From Cryobacterium luteum (GTDB taxonomy: Bacteria > Actinomycetota > Actinomycetes > Actinomycetales > Microbacteriaceae): a stretch of 64,000 bases of DNA. Position numbers and translations under genes: made by a program. Below are positions 15,635 to 25,438 of this stretch, in pieces. The stretch covers positions 1-64,000 of the forward strand of contig NZ_FOCN01000009.1 of assembly GCF_900110125.1 (NCBI RefSeq), in the 5' to 3' direction. The notes under the pieces were generated by a model. That model ran no database searches, was not told where the DNA came from, and saw nothing but the letters and a program-made list of their open reading frames with translations. How positions within the stretch are numbered: position 1 is the first letter of the stretch; every line of letters starts with the position of its first letter.

Positions 15635-17284
15635 ATGTTGCCAGCCTCGAAGCGCCGTCGCACCGGAGGGCTCGGGCGTTTCCGGCAGGCACGGCACCCG
15701 GATCGGGCCGTAACGTACCGTGACGGTTGGCTGGCTGTGGCCCTGATCACGGCGCTCGTACTGTTCGGCCTGCCGGTCGCGGCGAGCGCTGACGAGCTGC
15801 CAGCCGGGGCGCCGGCCGCACCCATCGTCGATACCCCGCCGGAAGCGCAGCCGCCGAGCGATCCCGCGCCGGAACCGACCATCGGTCCGTCCCCGGAACC
15901 CACCGCGCAGCCCTCGCCGGACCCCACGCCCGAACCCTTGCCCGAACCCACGCCGGAACCCACGGTCAGTCCCAGCCCCGAACCGACCGCGGAGCCCACA
16001 CCACAACCAACACCGCAACCAACGGCTACGCCGGAACCGGAACCGACCCCGACCGAAGAACCCACCCCGGAACCGAGCGACGGCCCCATCCCGCCGGTGA
16101 CCGACCCCGAACCAGCCCCCAAGATCGCTCCCGACCCGCGCGGAGCCCCGAGCCCGGCTGCACCCGTCGATAGTGTCGCGTTGGCCGCAACCGCGGCATC
16201 CGCTCAAACGGCCGCCACGGCCCGCGCCGCTGCCGCGATAGCGGCCGAACGAGTCGCCGCCGCACGCGCCACGGCGCAGCACCTCGCCGGGCAACGCGGC
16301 GCGGAACTGGCCGTCGCCCTCACCCGTTCGCAAACCGCCCAGGCCGTGCTCGACACCGCCCGCGACGACCTGGAATCCACACTGGCCAGCCAGACGATCG
16401 CACGGGGCCGCGCCGCTCTCGTGCACCGACTGGCCGTAGAGGCCTCCCGGGACGCCGCAGAGTCCAAGACCAGCTTCGCCGTACTCGCACGCAAGCTGGC
16501 CCAGCAACAGAGCGGCGTCGGCGTCGCTGACGTTTTTCTCGGCGGGCATTCCCTCGACAACGTGCTCGACCAACTCAGTACGCTCGACCAGTTGGACCGC
16601 GGCACCGACAACATCGAGACGATCCAGGCGCGCGCCGAGGCCGACCAGGCGCGGGCGATCAAGCTGAATCAGCAGGACGCCGAGACGCGCACCGCCGCGA
16701 GCTCGGTGACGGTCGAGGCCAGTCAGGCAGCAGTCGATACGGCTGCGAGCGACTTCGAGGTGGCGGGTCTGGCCCTCGTCGCCGCCGCGGCTGATGCCGC
16801 GAACGCTGCTGCAACCCTTGCCGCACTCGACGTGCGCCCGATCATTCCCACCGACGCCGGCCAGCTGAGCGATCAGGGCTGGGCCAACCCCGCACACGGG
16901 CCGATCACGGATGGCTACGGCCCGCGCCCGGTTCGCCCGCTCCCCGGGGTCGGCGCGTTCCACTACGGCACCGATATCGGGGCCGGCTGCGGAGCCCCCG
17001 TCTTTGCGGCCACCGCCGGCATAGTGCGGGCGGCCGGCTCCGTTGGGAGTTACGGCAACTGGATCCTCCTCGACCACGGCCAGGGTGTACAGACGGGCTA
17101 CGCCCACCTCAGCGATACCCTGGTCGCTGTCGGTGATCGGGTCGCCGCAGGCCAACAGGTCGGCCGGGTGGGCAGCACCGGCCTGTCCACCGGCTGCCAC
17201 ACGCACGTCGAGGTTCGAGTCGACGGCGTGCGCATCGACCCACAAGCCTTCTTTCTGAAGCGCGGCGTGGTGCTCGGCCGCTGA
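15635..17284 (+). CDS. Secreted M23-family peptidoglycan hydrolase with Pro/Glu-rich spacer
   Basis: A 549-residue exported wall hydrolase. A basic N-terminus is followed by a hydrophobic signal segment (about 31-52, ending VAASADE). Residues 60-185 form a wall-spanning spacer of PEPT/PSPEPT repeats, then a long Ala-rich coiled coil (about 185-400). The C-terminal M23 (LytM/NlpD-type) domain starts near 415; zinc ligands are H443 and D447 (HYGTD) and H524 (HTHVEV), with H491 (YAHLSD) in the active site. All catalytic positions are intact, so it should cleave peptide cross-bridges. The coiled coil resembles EnvC/RipA-type proteins that act in cell separation (inference). Its stop directly abuts the stop of the convergent RND gene. 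Confidence 0.85.
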   Translation: MLPASKRRRTGGLGRFRQARHPDRAVTYRDGWLAVALITALVLFGLPVAASADELPAGAPAAPIVDTPPEAQPPSDPAPEPTIGPSPEPTAQPSPDPTPEPLPEPTPEPTVSPSPEPTAEPTPQPTPQPTATPEPEPTPTEEPTPEPSDGPIPPVTDPEPAPKIAPDPRGAPSPAAPVDSVALAATAASAQTAATARAAAAIAAERVAAARATAQHLAGQRGAELAVALTRSQTAQAVLDTARDDLESTLASQTIARGRAALVHRLAVEASRDAAESKTSFAVLARKLAQQQSGVGVADVFLGGHSLDNVLDQLSTLDQLDRGTDNIETIQARAEADQARAIKLNQQDAETRTAASSVTVEASQAAVDTAASDFEVAGLALVAAAADAANAAATLAALDVRPIIPTDAGQLSDQGWANPAHGPITDGYGPRPVRPLPGVGAFHYGTDIGAGCGAPVFAATAGIVRAAGSVGSYGNWILLDHGQGVQTGYAHLSDTLVAVGDRVAAGQQVGRVGSTGLSTGCHTHVEVRVDGVRIDPQAFFLKRGVVLGR

Positions 17285-20200
17285 CTACCGAACAACCCGA
17301 CGGGCCGCGCGCCGCTCCCGGGCGCCCTCGACCAGCAGGTAGAGCACCGGCAGCACGATGAGAGTGAGCACCGTCGACGATACGAGCCCGCCGATGACCA
17401 CCAGGGCGAGCGGCTGCGAGATGAAGCCGCCGTGGCCGGTGAGGCCGAAGGCCATCGGCAGCAGGGCGAAAATCGTGGCGAGCGCCGTCATCAGAATGGG
17501 GCGGAGCCTCCGGCTGGCCCCCGCAACGAGAGCGTCGCGCACCGACAGCCCCCGCCGCCGATACTGGTTGACCAGGTCGACCAGCACGATCGCGTTGGTC
17601 ACCACGATTCCAATGAGCATGAGCACGCCGATCAGCGACGGCACCCCGAGGGGAATACCGGTCACCACCTGCAGGGCAATGGCGCCGGTCGCCGAGAACG
17701 GCACCGACACGAGCAGCAGCAGCGGCTGCAGCAGCGACCGGAAGGTGGCCACCATCACGATGTACACGATGAGGATGGCCACGAGCATCGCGACCCCGAG
17801 CTGCTGAAAGGCCTCGGCCTGGTCGGCGCTGACCCCGCCGAGCGTCGCGGTCGCCCCGGTCGGCAGCGCAGTATCGGCGAGCATCTGGTTCAGCTGCGCG
17901 TTCGCCGTGCCGAGGTCGTCGCTCGCGGGCGTCGCCGAGACGGTCGCCGTGCGTAGCCCCTTCGCCGTGGTGAGCGTGCTCGGCCCATCGACTTGCTCCA
18001 CGGTCGCGAGTGTATCGAGAGCCACCGATCCGGTGCGCGTGGGAATCTGCACGGCGGCGAGTTCGGCGGCGGTTGTCGGAGGCGACTGCGCCGTCAGGTA
18101 CACGGTGAGGTTGGTCTCGTCGATCACGATGGAGCCGATTGCGCTGGGCTGCATGGCCTGTGACACGAGGGTGCCGAGTGCGAATTCGCTCAGGCCGGCT
18201 ACCGCCGCCGCCGCCCGGTCGACCGTCACGGCCAGGTAGGGCAGCGAAGCGGCGAGGGTGCTCGCGCTCTCGGTGATCGCCCCGAGTTTCTGTACCGCGC
18301 TGAGAATGGACGTGGTCGCGGTCTCGAGGTCGGCATCCGTTGCCGCGGTGATGTCGACGGCGATGTCGGAGGAGGCTCCGAACCCGCTGGCCGCGGCCAC
18401 CGAGATCTCGCCCACGTCGCCCAGTTGGGCCAGGGCCGTGCGCGCATGATCTTGCACCGCGTCGGCGTCGGCCCTATCGGCGGTGGTGATCGAATAGGTC
18501 ACGGCGCTCGAGGTCGGCGCTCCGCCGCGGAACGCGCTCGCCGCGCTTCCTCCGCCGATCGAGAGCTGCACGATGTCGATACCATCGAGGCGCTGAAGCG
18601 CGGTCTCGACCGAAGCGGATGCCGCATCCTGCGCGGCCAGGCTGGTGCCCACCGGAAGCGTCTGCGTCACCCGGAAGGTGTTCTGCCCGGTTGATCCCAG
18701 AAAGTTCACCTTCATGAACGGCACGAGCGCGGCCGTTCCGCCGAGCACGAGCACCGCGAGCAGCAGGGTCGCGACGGCGTGTTTCAGGGTGAAGCGGATG
18801 ACCGGAAGATAACCCGTCTGCAGCCGTCCCGGGTTTTCGCCGGCCTCGGCTGCCGCGGACAGCCCCGTGGGCAGGCCGGTCGAAACGGATGCCGCAGCCG
18901 CGTGCCGCGAGTGCGCTGCGGGCACCGATCCGACGGTGACCCCGCCGATATCGGAGGCGTCGGGCTCGCCACCGGTCGTTGATTCGGCAGCTGGTTCAGC
19001 GGTCGGCGCCCGCAAGAACCAGAAGGCGAGCACCGGCACGATGGTCAGCGAGACGAGCAGGGAGGCGAGCAAAGCGATGGCCACGGTGAGAGCGAACGGC
19101 CGGAACAGCTCGCCGGTCGACCCGCCGACGAAGGAGATCGGCAGGAACACGGTGACCGTCGTGACGGTCGATGCCGTGATGGCCCCGGCCACTTCGCGCA
19201 CGGCGAAGACGATCGTGGCGGCGCGATCGGCGCCGGCCACGAGGTGCCGCTTGATATTTTCGATCACCACGATGGAGTCGTCGACGACCCGCCCGATGGC
19301 GATCGTGAGTGCGCCGAGGGTGAGGATATTGAGCGAATAGCCCACGCTCTGCAGGCCGATGAAGGTGATCAGCACCGAGGTGGGAATCGAGATCGCCGTG
19401 ACCAGCGTGGCCCGCACCGAGAGCAGGAACAGCAGAATTACGATCACCGCGAAGCCGAGGCCGAGCAGCCCCTCCTGGGTGAGCGCGTCGATCGACTGCT
19501 GAATGAACGGCGCCTGGTCGAACACCACGGTGAAAGTGGCGGGCGCGACGGCCGCCTCGAGCTGAGGCAGAATCGCGCGCACCGCCTTCGACACGTCGAC
19601 CGTGTTCGCGGCGGGAACCTTGGTGACGGCGATGGTGAGCACGGGTTCGCCGTTCACCCGGGAGATGCTCGCGACCGGGTTCTCAGCGAGGGCGACCGTG
19701 GCGACGTCGCCGATGTTCGTGGGGCCGGCATCCGCTGTGGCGCCGGTGAAACCGGCCGAACTGGCCACGAGCGGCAGGGCGGCGATGTCGTCAACCGAGC
19801 CGAGCTTCGAGCCGGCCTGCACCGACAGTGTCGTGAGGCCCTCGGTGATGGCGCCGGCCGGAATGAGCGACCCGTTCTGCTGCAGCGCGTCGCGCAGGTT
19901 CTGGGTGCTGAATCCGCGCGCGGCGAGCTCGTCGGCGTTGGGCGTGATCGTGACGCGGCGGCCGATATCGCCGACCAGGGCGGCGTCACGCACGCCGGCC
20001 ACGTCACGAATGTCACCGAGCACACTGCGCTTGAGCTGGTCGGCGAGCGCAACGGTATCGCTCGAGCTGACCGCGAGGGATATCACCGGAAAGTCGTCGA
20101 TGCTGCCACTGATCACCTGCGGGTCGACGTCGGCCGGCAGCACGCCCTGGATGCGGTTGATGGCCTGGTCGATGCGGGATTCGGCCTTGACCAGGTCGGT

Positions 20201-20497
20201 GCCGTAGGTGAAGGTGGCGCTCACCAGCGAGGAGTTGGTGTTGCTCGTCGTCGACGTCGTCTCCAGCCCGACCAGACCCTGGATGGCGGTCTCGATCGGG
20301 GTCGACACGTCGTCGTTGACGACCTGGGGCGATGCACCCGGGTAATTTGTCGACACGAGCAGCTGCGGCAGCTGCAGGGATGGAATCAGCTCCTGCTTGA
20401 GCCCGGTCAGGGCCAGGCTGCCGAACACGGCCGCCACAATGGTGATGAGGGCGATCAGCGCCCGATTCTTCATGCTCAGTACCGCGAGAAAATGCAC
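17285..20497 (-). CDS. RND-family (AcrB/HAE1-like) efflux transporter
   Basis: A 1070-residue resistance-nodulation-division permease. The N-terminus MHFLAVLSMKNRALIAL leads into helix 1 and the pore domain (YPGASPQVVNDDVSTPIE). Helices 2-6 hold TKVPAANTVDVSKAV and IGRVVDDSIVVIENIKRHL, with the DD pair of the proton relay, and helices 8-12 hold MLIGIVVTNAIVLVDLVNQY and GASRRLRPILMTALATI. A roughly 70-residue polar insert sits in the central cytoplasmic loop (after FWFLRAP). There is no membrane-fusion or outer-membrane partner nearby, as expected for a Gram-positive, where such pumps work alone. Substrates cannot be predicted. It diverges from the YczE-like gene by 52 bases. Confidence 0.9.
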   Translation of the reverse strand: MHFLAVLSMKNRALIALITIVAAVFGSLALTGLKQELIPSLQLPQLLVSTNYPGASPQVVNDDVSTPIETAIQGLVGLETTSTTSNTNSSLVSATFTYGTDLVKAESRIDQAINRIQGVLPADVDPQVISGSIDDFPVISLAVSSSDTVALADQLKRSVLGDIRDVAGVRDAALVGDIGRRVTITPNADELAARGFSTQNLRDALQQNGSLIPAGAITEGLTTLSVQAGSKLGSVDDIAALPLVASSAGFTGATADAGPTNIGDVATVALAENPVASISRVNGEPVLTIAVTKVPAANTVDVSKAVRAILPQLEAAVAPATFTVVFDQAPFIQQSIDALTQEGLLGLGFAVIVILLFLLSVRATLVTAISIPTSVLITFIGLQSVGYSLNILTLGALTIAIGRVVDDSIVVIENIKRHLVAGADRAATIVFAVREVAGAITASTVTTVTVFLPISFVGGSTGELFRPFALTVAIALLASLLVSLTIVPVLAFWFLRAPTAEPAAESTTGGEPDASDIGGVTVGSVPAAHSRHAAAASVSTGLPTGLSAAAEAGENPGRLQTGYLPVIRFTLKHAVATLLLAVLVLGGTAALVPFMKVNFLGSTGQNTFRVTQTLPVGTSLAAQDAASASVETALQRLDGIDIVQLSIGGGSAASAFRGGAPTSSAVTYSITTADRADADAVQDHARTALAQLGDVGEISVAAASGFGASSDIAVDITAATDADLETATTSILSAVQKLGAITESASTLAASLPYLAVTVDRAAAAVAGLSEFALGTLVSQAMQPSAIGSIVIDETNLTVYLTAQSPPTTAAELAAVQIPTRTGSVALDTLATVEQVDGPSTLTTAKGLRTATVSATPASDDLGTANAQLNQMLADTALPTGATATLGGVSADQAEAFQQLGVAMLVAILIVYIVMVATFRSLLQPLLLLVSVPFSATGAIALQVVTGIPLGVPSLIGVLMLIGIVVTNAIVLVDLVNQYRRRGLSVRDALVAGASRRLRPILMTALATIFALLPMAFGLTGHGGFISQPLALVVIGGLVSSTVLTLIVLPVLYLLVEGARERRAARRVVR

Positions 20498-20549
20498 CAG
20501 CTCAGTATGCCAGTGCGCGGCCTGCGCCCGACCTTTAGACTGAATCCTC

Positions 20550-21185
<636 letters not shown>

Positions 21186-21228
21186 TCGATGCCGCGGGCC
21201 GTCCAGCCTAACGAAACCTCCAAGCAGA

Positions 21229-22395
21229 TCAGTCGGCTGCGAGCCCACAGAAGTCGGTGATCGTGCCCTCGAGAATGTCGGCGAGCGCACGCACCGACTG
21301 CGCGTCGGCCCACTCGGTGTCCGCATGCAGGCCCTCGCCGTCGGCACCGAACACGACGCAGGCAATGCCTGCTTGCAGAATGAGCCCGGCGTCGGTCCAG
21401 AACGGTTCGCCCCGGGTCGCCGCGGGTCGCGCGAGCACCCGCTCGGTGTTGGCGGTCAGCGCTCTCACAATGGGCCAGTGCGGCTCGGCCTCGAACGCGG
21501 CGCGGCCCACCAGTCGGGTCAGTGTGAACTGAAACTGGGGTTCACCAACGGCCACGGCGGTGAAGAGCGCGCGCAGCTCGGCCTCGACACGGTCGGGCGG
21601 CTGGCCCGGCAGCATCCGTCGTTCCACGGTGAGCACACAGCGGGCCGCGACCGTGGCCGCATCGTCGCCACCGACAATTTTCGATACCCGCACGGCGCCG
21701 TGGCCGAGCGTGGCGTGGGCCGGTTCGGCGTTCAGCCGCTGGCGCAGGCCATCGAGGGCGGCGAGGGCCAGGCCGGCGTGCCAGATGGCGTCCACGCCGA
21801 GTTCGGGCTGGGAGCCGTGCGCAGCCAGGCCGGTGAGCTCGAGCTCGAACCAGGCAAAGCCACGATGCGCGGTGGTGAGTTCAAGGCTGCTCGGCTCGAT
21901 CACCAGGGCGGCGTCGGCGCTCAGTGTGCGCAGCACCTCCTCGGTGCCGATGCTGCCGAATTCTTCGTCGGCGACGAGGGTCACGATCACATCGCCGGCG
22001 AGTCCCAAGGCCGATGCCCGCGCTGCCGCCACGAGAATGGCCGCAAGCCCGCTCTTGGTGTCGACGGCTCCGCGCCCGTAGACCCGGCCGTCCCGGAGTT
22101 CACCGCTGAACGGGTTTGCCGCGTAGGTCGCGACGCCGACCGTATCGAGGTGAGCGTTGAGCATGAGCGAGCGGCCCGTGCCGGTGCCTTGTTTCACTCC
22201 GACGACCGACGGGCGCCCCGGAATGTGCTCCAGCACGGTGACCTCGAAGCCCCGGGCAACCAGCCACTCACCGCACCAAGCCGCGATTTCGACCTCCCCG
22301 GCGGCGCCCGGCACGAGGTCGGGGTTGACCGAATCGATGCGCACGAGTTGCTGCAAAATCGCGACGGGGTCGCTCTCAGGGGGTAGACGGGTCAT
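21229..22395 (-). CDS. M20-family metallopeptidase (ArgE/DapE/CPG2-like)
   Basis: A 388-residue zinc amidohydrolase of the M20 group. Metal-binding motifs are in order: LNAHLDTVG (about residue 82), GRGAVDTKSGLAA (bridging Asp near 111), VADEEFGSIG (catalytic Glu, about 142-146). The dimerisation domain starts at HRGFAWFELELTGLAAHGSQ and the C-terminal ligand lies in GADGEGLHADTEWA. It should hydrolyse an N-acyl amino acid or small peptide; ArgE, DapE and carboxypeptidase G2 cannot be told apart from the sequence alone. The closing motif H-T-E-W resembles N-acyl/carboxypeptidase G2-like enzymes more than DapE. ATG at 22395, preceded by TTAGGG. Confidence 0.82.
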   Translation of the reverse strand: MTRLPPESDPVAILQQLVRIDSVNPDLVPGAAGEVEIAAWCGEWLVARGFEVTVLEHIPGRPSVVGVKQGTGTGRSLMLNAHLDTVGVATYAANPFSGELRDGRVYGRGAVDTKSGLAAILVAAARASALGLAGDVIVTLVADEEFGSIGTEEVLRTLSADAALVIEPSSLELTTAHRGFAWFELELTGLAAHGSQPELGVDAIWHAGLALAALDGLRQRLNAEPAHATLGHGAVRVSKIVGGDDAATVAARCVLTVERRMLPGQPPDRVEAELRALFTAVAVGEPQFQFTLTRLVGRAAFEAEPHWPIVRALTANTERVLARPAATRGEPFWTDAGLILQAGIACVVFGADGEGLHADTEWADAQSVRALADILEGTITDFCGLAAD

Positions 22396-22449
22396 CCCTA
22401 AAATCTAAGCCCTCTCGCGAACGGGGACGTGCGCTGGGTAGGGTGCAGC

Positions 22450-23244
22450 ATGGGCAAGACATCACGGTGGGGGCTGATCCCGGCGGCGCTGGTGAGCGCA
22501 TCCGCCGTGCTGCTGTTTGCGTTGCGAATGCCTGTGGCCGGCTACGTCGTGCTCGCCGCAGCGCTCGTGCTCGCCTTTCTGATCAACCGGGCTTTGTTTC
22601 GCGACCTGTTACTCATTGCCGTGGGCCTCGCCATCATCAGCACGATCTCGGTAGAGGCAAACATCAGCTACCCCAACATTGCGCTCATGGGCACGGTGCT
22701 GAGCCTGTCCGTACTCGTTCCCTACCTTCTGTCGCGGTACTACTTCACGGACCACGCGATACGGTTTCCGATTCGCACCGGGCAGCGCTGGACCAGGCTC
22801 GAGCGGGCCTACCTGCCGATCGTGGTGCTGATCGGGTATCTGATTCTGCCGAGCTATTTCATCGGTAGTGGCGCGTACCAGAACTGGCCGGCGGTGACCG
22901 TGCCGGACGAAATCGCCCGCCTGTTCGTGGGCGTGGGATTCGTGGGCATCTGGGATGAGTTGTTCTTCATCTGCGTCGCGTTCGCCCTGCTTCGGCGACA
23001 CTTCGTCGACTGGCAGGCCAATATTCTGCAGGCCGTGATCTTCTCGTCGTTTCTCTGGGAGCTCGGCTACCAGTCGTGGGGTCCGCTGCTCACGGTGCCG
23101 TTCGCACTGCTGCAGGGCTACACCTTCGCCCGCACCCGGTCGCTGACCTACGTGGTCTGCGTGCACCTTTTGTTCGACGTGGTGGTGTTCGCCGTGCTCG
23201 TGCACGCGCACAATCGTGTCTGGCTCGACATCTTTCTGTACTGA
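22450..23244 (+). CDS. CPBP-like intramembrane protease family protein (divergent)
   Basis: A 264-residue protein with about eight hydrophobic helices. The C-terminal half has the layout of the CPBP (Abi/CAAX prenyl protease-like) family: GIWDELFFICVAFALLRRHF in place of the usual EExxFR motif, followed by SFLWELGYQSWGPLLTVPFA and VCVHLLFDVVVF with the conserved His. The first catalytic Glu of the EE pair is Asp here (DE), so activity is uncertain. The ATG at 22450 is preferred to the GTG at 22429 because TAGGG is properly spaced. It precedes the DUF4097-PadR operon but is separated from it by the operator. Confidence 0.65.
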   Translation: MGKTSRWGLIPAALVSASAVLLFALRMPVAGYVVLAAALVLAFLINRALFRDLLLIAVGLAIISTISVEANISYPNIALMGTVLSLSVLVPYLLSRYYFTDHAIRFPIRTGQRWTRLERAYLPIVVLIGYLILPSYFIGSGAYQNWPAVTVPDEIARLFVGVGFVGIWDELFFICVAFALLRRHFVDWQANILQAVIFSSFLWELGYQSWGPLLTVPFALLQGYTFARTRSLTYVVCVHLLFDVVVFAVLVHAHNRVWLDIFLY

Positions 23245-23265
23245 CCCTCTTGCACCGTTCAGAAA

Positions 23266-23303
23266 CGCGATATATCGTGTCTTACAGGACACGCGATATA
23301 GCG
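23266..23303. promoter_or_regulatory. 38-bp imperfect palindrome, probable PadR operator
   Basis: Two 16-base arms (23266-23281 and 23288-23303) match at 13 of 16 positions around a 6-base spacer. Each arm contains CGCGATATA, and the left arm also holds the perfect palindrome CGATATATCG (23268-23277). The repeats recur every 26 bp. AT-rich GATATATCG boxes upstream of DUF4097-PadR operons fit PadR autoregulation. It lies 30 bases before the DUF4097 start, so occupancy would block transcription. Confidence 0.75.
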
Positions 23304-23332
23304 TGAGTTTCCCCTTCTGAAAGGACAACCCA

Positions 23333-24220
23333 GTGTCACTGGAAAAATGGCTGGTCGCCCCCGGGCAGACCAAGATTATCGACGTCGAACTGGTGCGCCA
23401 CCTGAAGGTCGGCCTCATCGCCGGCACGGTCGACATCATCGGCCATGACGAACCCGGCGCCCGCATTGAAGTGCACGGCGTCACCGGCAAAGACCTGAAA
23501 ATCTCCATGGACGGCGACCGCCTCGAGATCGACCACCCGCAGCTGCGCTGGGACAATTTCATCGAGGTCTTCGCCTCGTTTCGCGGCACCGCTCGCGCCG
23601 AGGTGAGCATTTCCGTTCCCCGCGACGTGGCGTTGCGCTTCGGAGTCGTCTCAGCCGACGCCCTCGTCTCGGGTCTGCGCAATGACGCCAAACTCAGCAC
23701 CGTCTCTGGCGACCTTGTCATCGACGATGTGCAGGGCGACCTCGAACTCAACGCGGTGAACGGCGAAATCTCGGTGCGCAACCATGTGGGAGCGCTTTCC
23801 GTGCACACCGTATCGGGCGATATCACGGCGAGCGGCAGCATCCGTCAATTCACCCTCGACGGGGTCTCGAGCAACGTGTTCCTCGACCTGGCCGGTACGC
23901 CAGACCAAATCGTGACGAACTCGGTCAGCGGCAACCTCACCGTGCGGCTCGAGACCGCCGTCGCCGCGCGCTACCACCTCAATACCCTCTCCGGCACGCT
24001 GCAACTCGACGACCACACCGTGCGCACCGCGTTCGGCAAGGGCTACGAGGGCTCCACCGGCGCCCTCGACGGCAGCTGGGTCGACGTGCGTTCCAACTCG
24101 GTGTCCGGCGACATCTCGGTCGTGCGCCGCGAACCCACGAGCCCGACGTCGGCCGGTGCAGCGGATGCCTCCCCTGCTTCCGCAGACACCGCCCCTGCTT
24201 CTCAGGCAGACCCGGCATGA
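23333..24220 (+). CDS. DUF4097-family beta-strand repeat protein
   Basis: A 295-residue protein built from short beta-strand repeats (DUF4097, right-handed helix-like), with recurring pieces such as LSTVSGDLVIDDVQGDLELN, AVNGEISVRNHVGALSVHTV and SVSGNLTVRLE. It lacks a signal peptide or membrane helix, so it is cytoplasmic or attached to a partner. Such proteins are typically paired with PadR regulators or anti-sigma-like membrane proteins, in putative envelope-stress circuits; the biochemical role is unknown. The GTG at 23333 follows AAAGGA. The stop overlaps the PadR start (ATGA). The Ala/Ser/Asp-rich C-terminal tail is probably disordered. Confidence 0.8.
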   Translation: MSLEKWLVAPGQTKIIDVELVRHLKVGLIAGTVDIIGHDEPGARIEVHGVTGKDLKISMDGDRLEIDHPQLRWDNFIEVFASFRGTARAEVSISVPRDVALRFGVVSADALVSGLRNDAKLSTVSGDLVIDDVQGDLELNAVNGEISVRNHVGALSVHTVSGDITASGSIRQFTLDGVSSNVFLDLAGTPDQIVTNSVSGNLTVRLETAVAARYHLNTLSGTLQLDDHTVRTAFGKGYEGSTGALDGSWVDVRSNSVSGDISVVRREPTSPTSAGAADASPASADTAPASQADPA

Positions 24221-24933
24221 GTGCCATGTTCGCGCACGGCAGCCTGCGCCTCTACCTGCTGAGCCTGCTCGCCGAGCGGCCCCGGCACGGCTACGAGCTG
24301 ATCCAGGCGCTCAGCGACCGCTTCGGCGGTACCTACAGTCCGAGCGCCGGCACGATCTACCCGCGGCTGGCCAAGCTCGAGGAAGAGGGCCTCGTCACCA
24401 AGCAGGCCGACGGCCGCAAGACCGTCTACGAGATCACCGACGCCGGGCGTGCCGAACTGCTCGCCCGCGACGGCGAACTCGGTGCGATCGAGGACGAGGT
24501 GACCGACTCGGTTCGCCGCCTCGCCGACCAGGTGCGCACCGGCGTCAACTCCGCCATGAAGACCCTGCGCGCTGACCTCGCCTCGGCCGCCCGCCAGGCC
24601 CGCGGTACGACCGCCCCCGAATCGCGCGGTTACGACGGTACTCCCGAGTCGTGGGATCCGACCGGCTCATCGGACTGGGAGCGCAAGACGCCCGCCGAGC
24701 AGCCGCCCGCGGCACCCTCGAGCGCCGAACCCGCGGCGCCCGCGACCGCGCGCCAGGAATCAACGCAGGCCCTGCGCGAGGCCGACATGGTATTGAACGA
24801 ATTCCGGCAGCAGCTGCGCACGGACCTGCGCACCCAGGCCGCCCGGTCGGTCGTGCCGAGCGACACCGTGCCGGCGCTCCGCCGGCAACTCGCCGAGGTG
24901 CGCGCGAGCATCCTCGCCACGCTGCACGCGTAG
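24217..24933 (+). CDS. PadR-family transcriptional regulator
   Basis: A 238-residue PadR regulator. The winged helix occupies residues 8-90 (LYLLSLLAERPRHGYELIQA, then GTIYPRLAKLEEEGLV, TKQADGRKTVYEIT). A helical segment (about 95-130) and a long Pro/Ala/Glu-rich linker precede a final helix pair (about 180-238). It is much longer than the usual 110-180 residue PadR because of that C-terminal extension. ATGA overlap with the DUF4097 gene shows one operon. It probably represses its own operon from the 23266-23303 palindrome. Confidence 0.85.
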   Translation: MSAMFAHGSLRLYLLSLLAERPRHGYELIQALSDRFGGTYSPSAGTIYPRLAKLEEEGLVTKQADGRKTVYEITDAGRAELLARDGELGAIEDEVTDSVRRLADQVRTGVNSAMKTLRADLASAARQARGTTAPESRGYDGTPESWDPTGSSDWERKTPAEQPPAAPSSAEPAAPATARQESTQALREADMVLNEFRQQLRTDLRTQAARSVVPSDTVPALRRQLAEVRASILATLHA

Positions 24934-25402
24934 GCCACCCTCCCCGAGACCGCCAGCGCCCGCCGTCCATTGTCTCCGCTTCGCAGTGCGCGGGAGTTGA
25001 GCCAGTGCGCGGGAGGCGGAACTCGCACGCATTGGCGCAAGTCCAGCTCGTCGCATGGCGCGGGAGTACTGGCCAGGCCACAACTACCGCATACTGGCGC
25101 AAGTCCGGCGCTGTGCCGCCGAGGCGATCTGCACGCCGCCGAGGCGGCGGGTTATTCGCGGAGTTGCGAGTTTTGAGGTGTTTCGGGGCGTTGCGCACGC
25201 TTTTCGCGCGATGCTCCGAAACACCTCAATGTTTGAGCGGGGAGCGGATGACCCGTCGTCGCGGCCCACACGAACAAGTTCACGGTCAGAGGTCAGCAGG
25301 TGACCTGTCGTCTCGGCCCACACGCATCCGTTCAACATCCCGCCGCCGCGCCCACAGGCATCCGTTTCAAACCTGAGGAATCGCCCAAGAACACGGCTCA
25401 AT
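24934..25402. repeat. Repeat-rich non-coding stretch
   Basis: I see no credible gene in these 469 bases. It contains GCGCGGGAG three times (about 24988, 25004, 25054), GGCGCAAGTCC twice (about 25033 and 25095), a pair of similar 27-base direct repeats ending CGGCCCACACG (25246-25272 and 25298-25324, offset 52 bp), and a 14-bp-arm inverted repeat (25173-25229). The mix looks like decayed copies of short intergenic repeat elements. Confidence 0.55.
25173..25229. repeat. 14-bp-arm inverted repeat
   Basis: TTGAGGTGTTTCGG (25173-25186) is perfectly inverted at 25216-25229, around a 29-base GC-rich loop that can itself pair in part. It has no T-run and no nearby gene end, so it is not a typical terminator; it resembles a small mobile or REP-like unit. 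Confidence 0.6.
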
Positions 25403-25430
25403 TTGACAGAGGCCGGCTTAGGTGTAGTGT
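25403..25430 (+). promoter_or_regulatory. Promoter of the APC permease gene
   Basis: TTGACA (25403-25408) and TAGTGT (25425-25430) are separated by 16 bases, a near-consensus housekeeping promoter. The expected transcription start lies at about 25437-25439, which coincides with the GTG at 25439, implying a leaderless mRNA. Confidence 0.65.
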
Positions 25431-25438
25431 CGTCCCTC

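Noticed and set aside
15503-17245. A 580-codon minus-strand frame opposite the M23 gene
   Set aside because: Antisense of the Pro/Glu repeats gives long Gly-rich runs; no protein family is recognisable.
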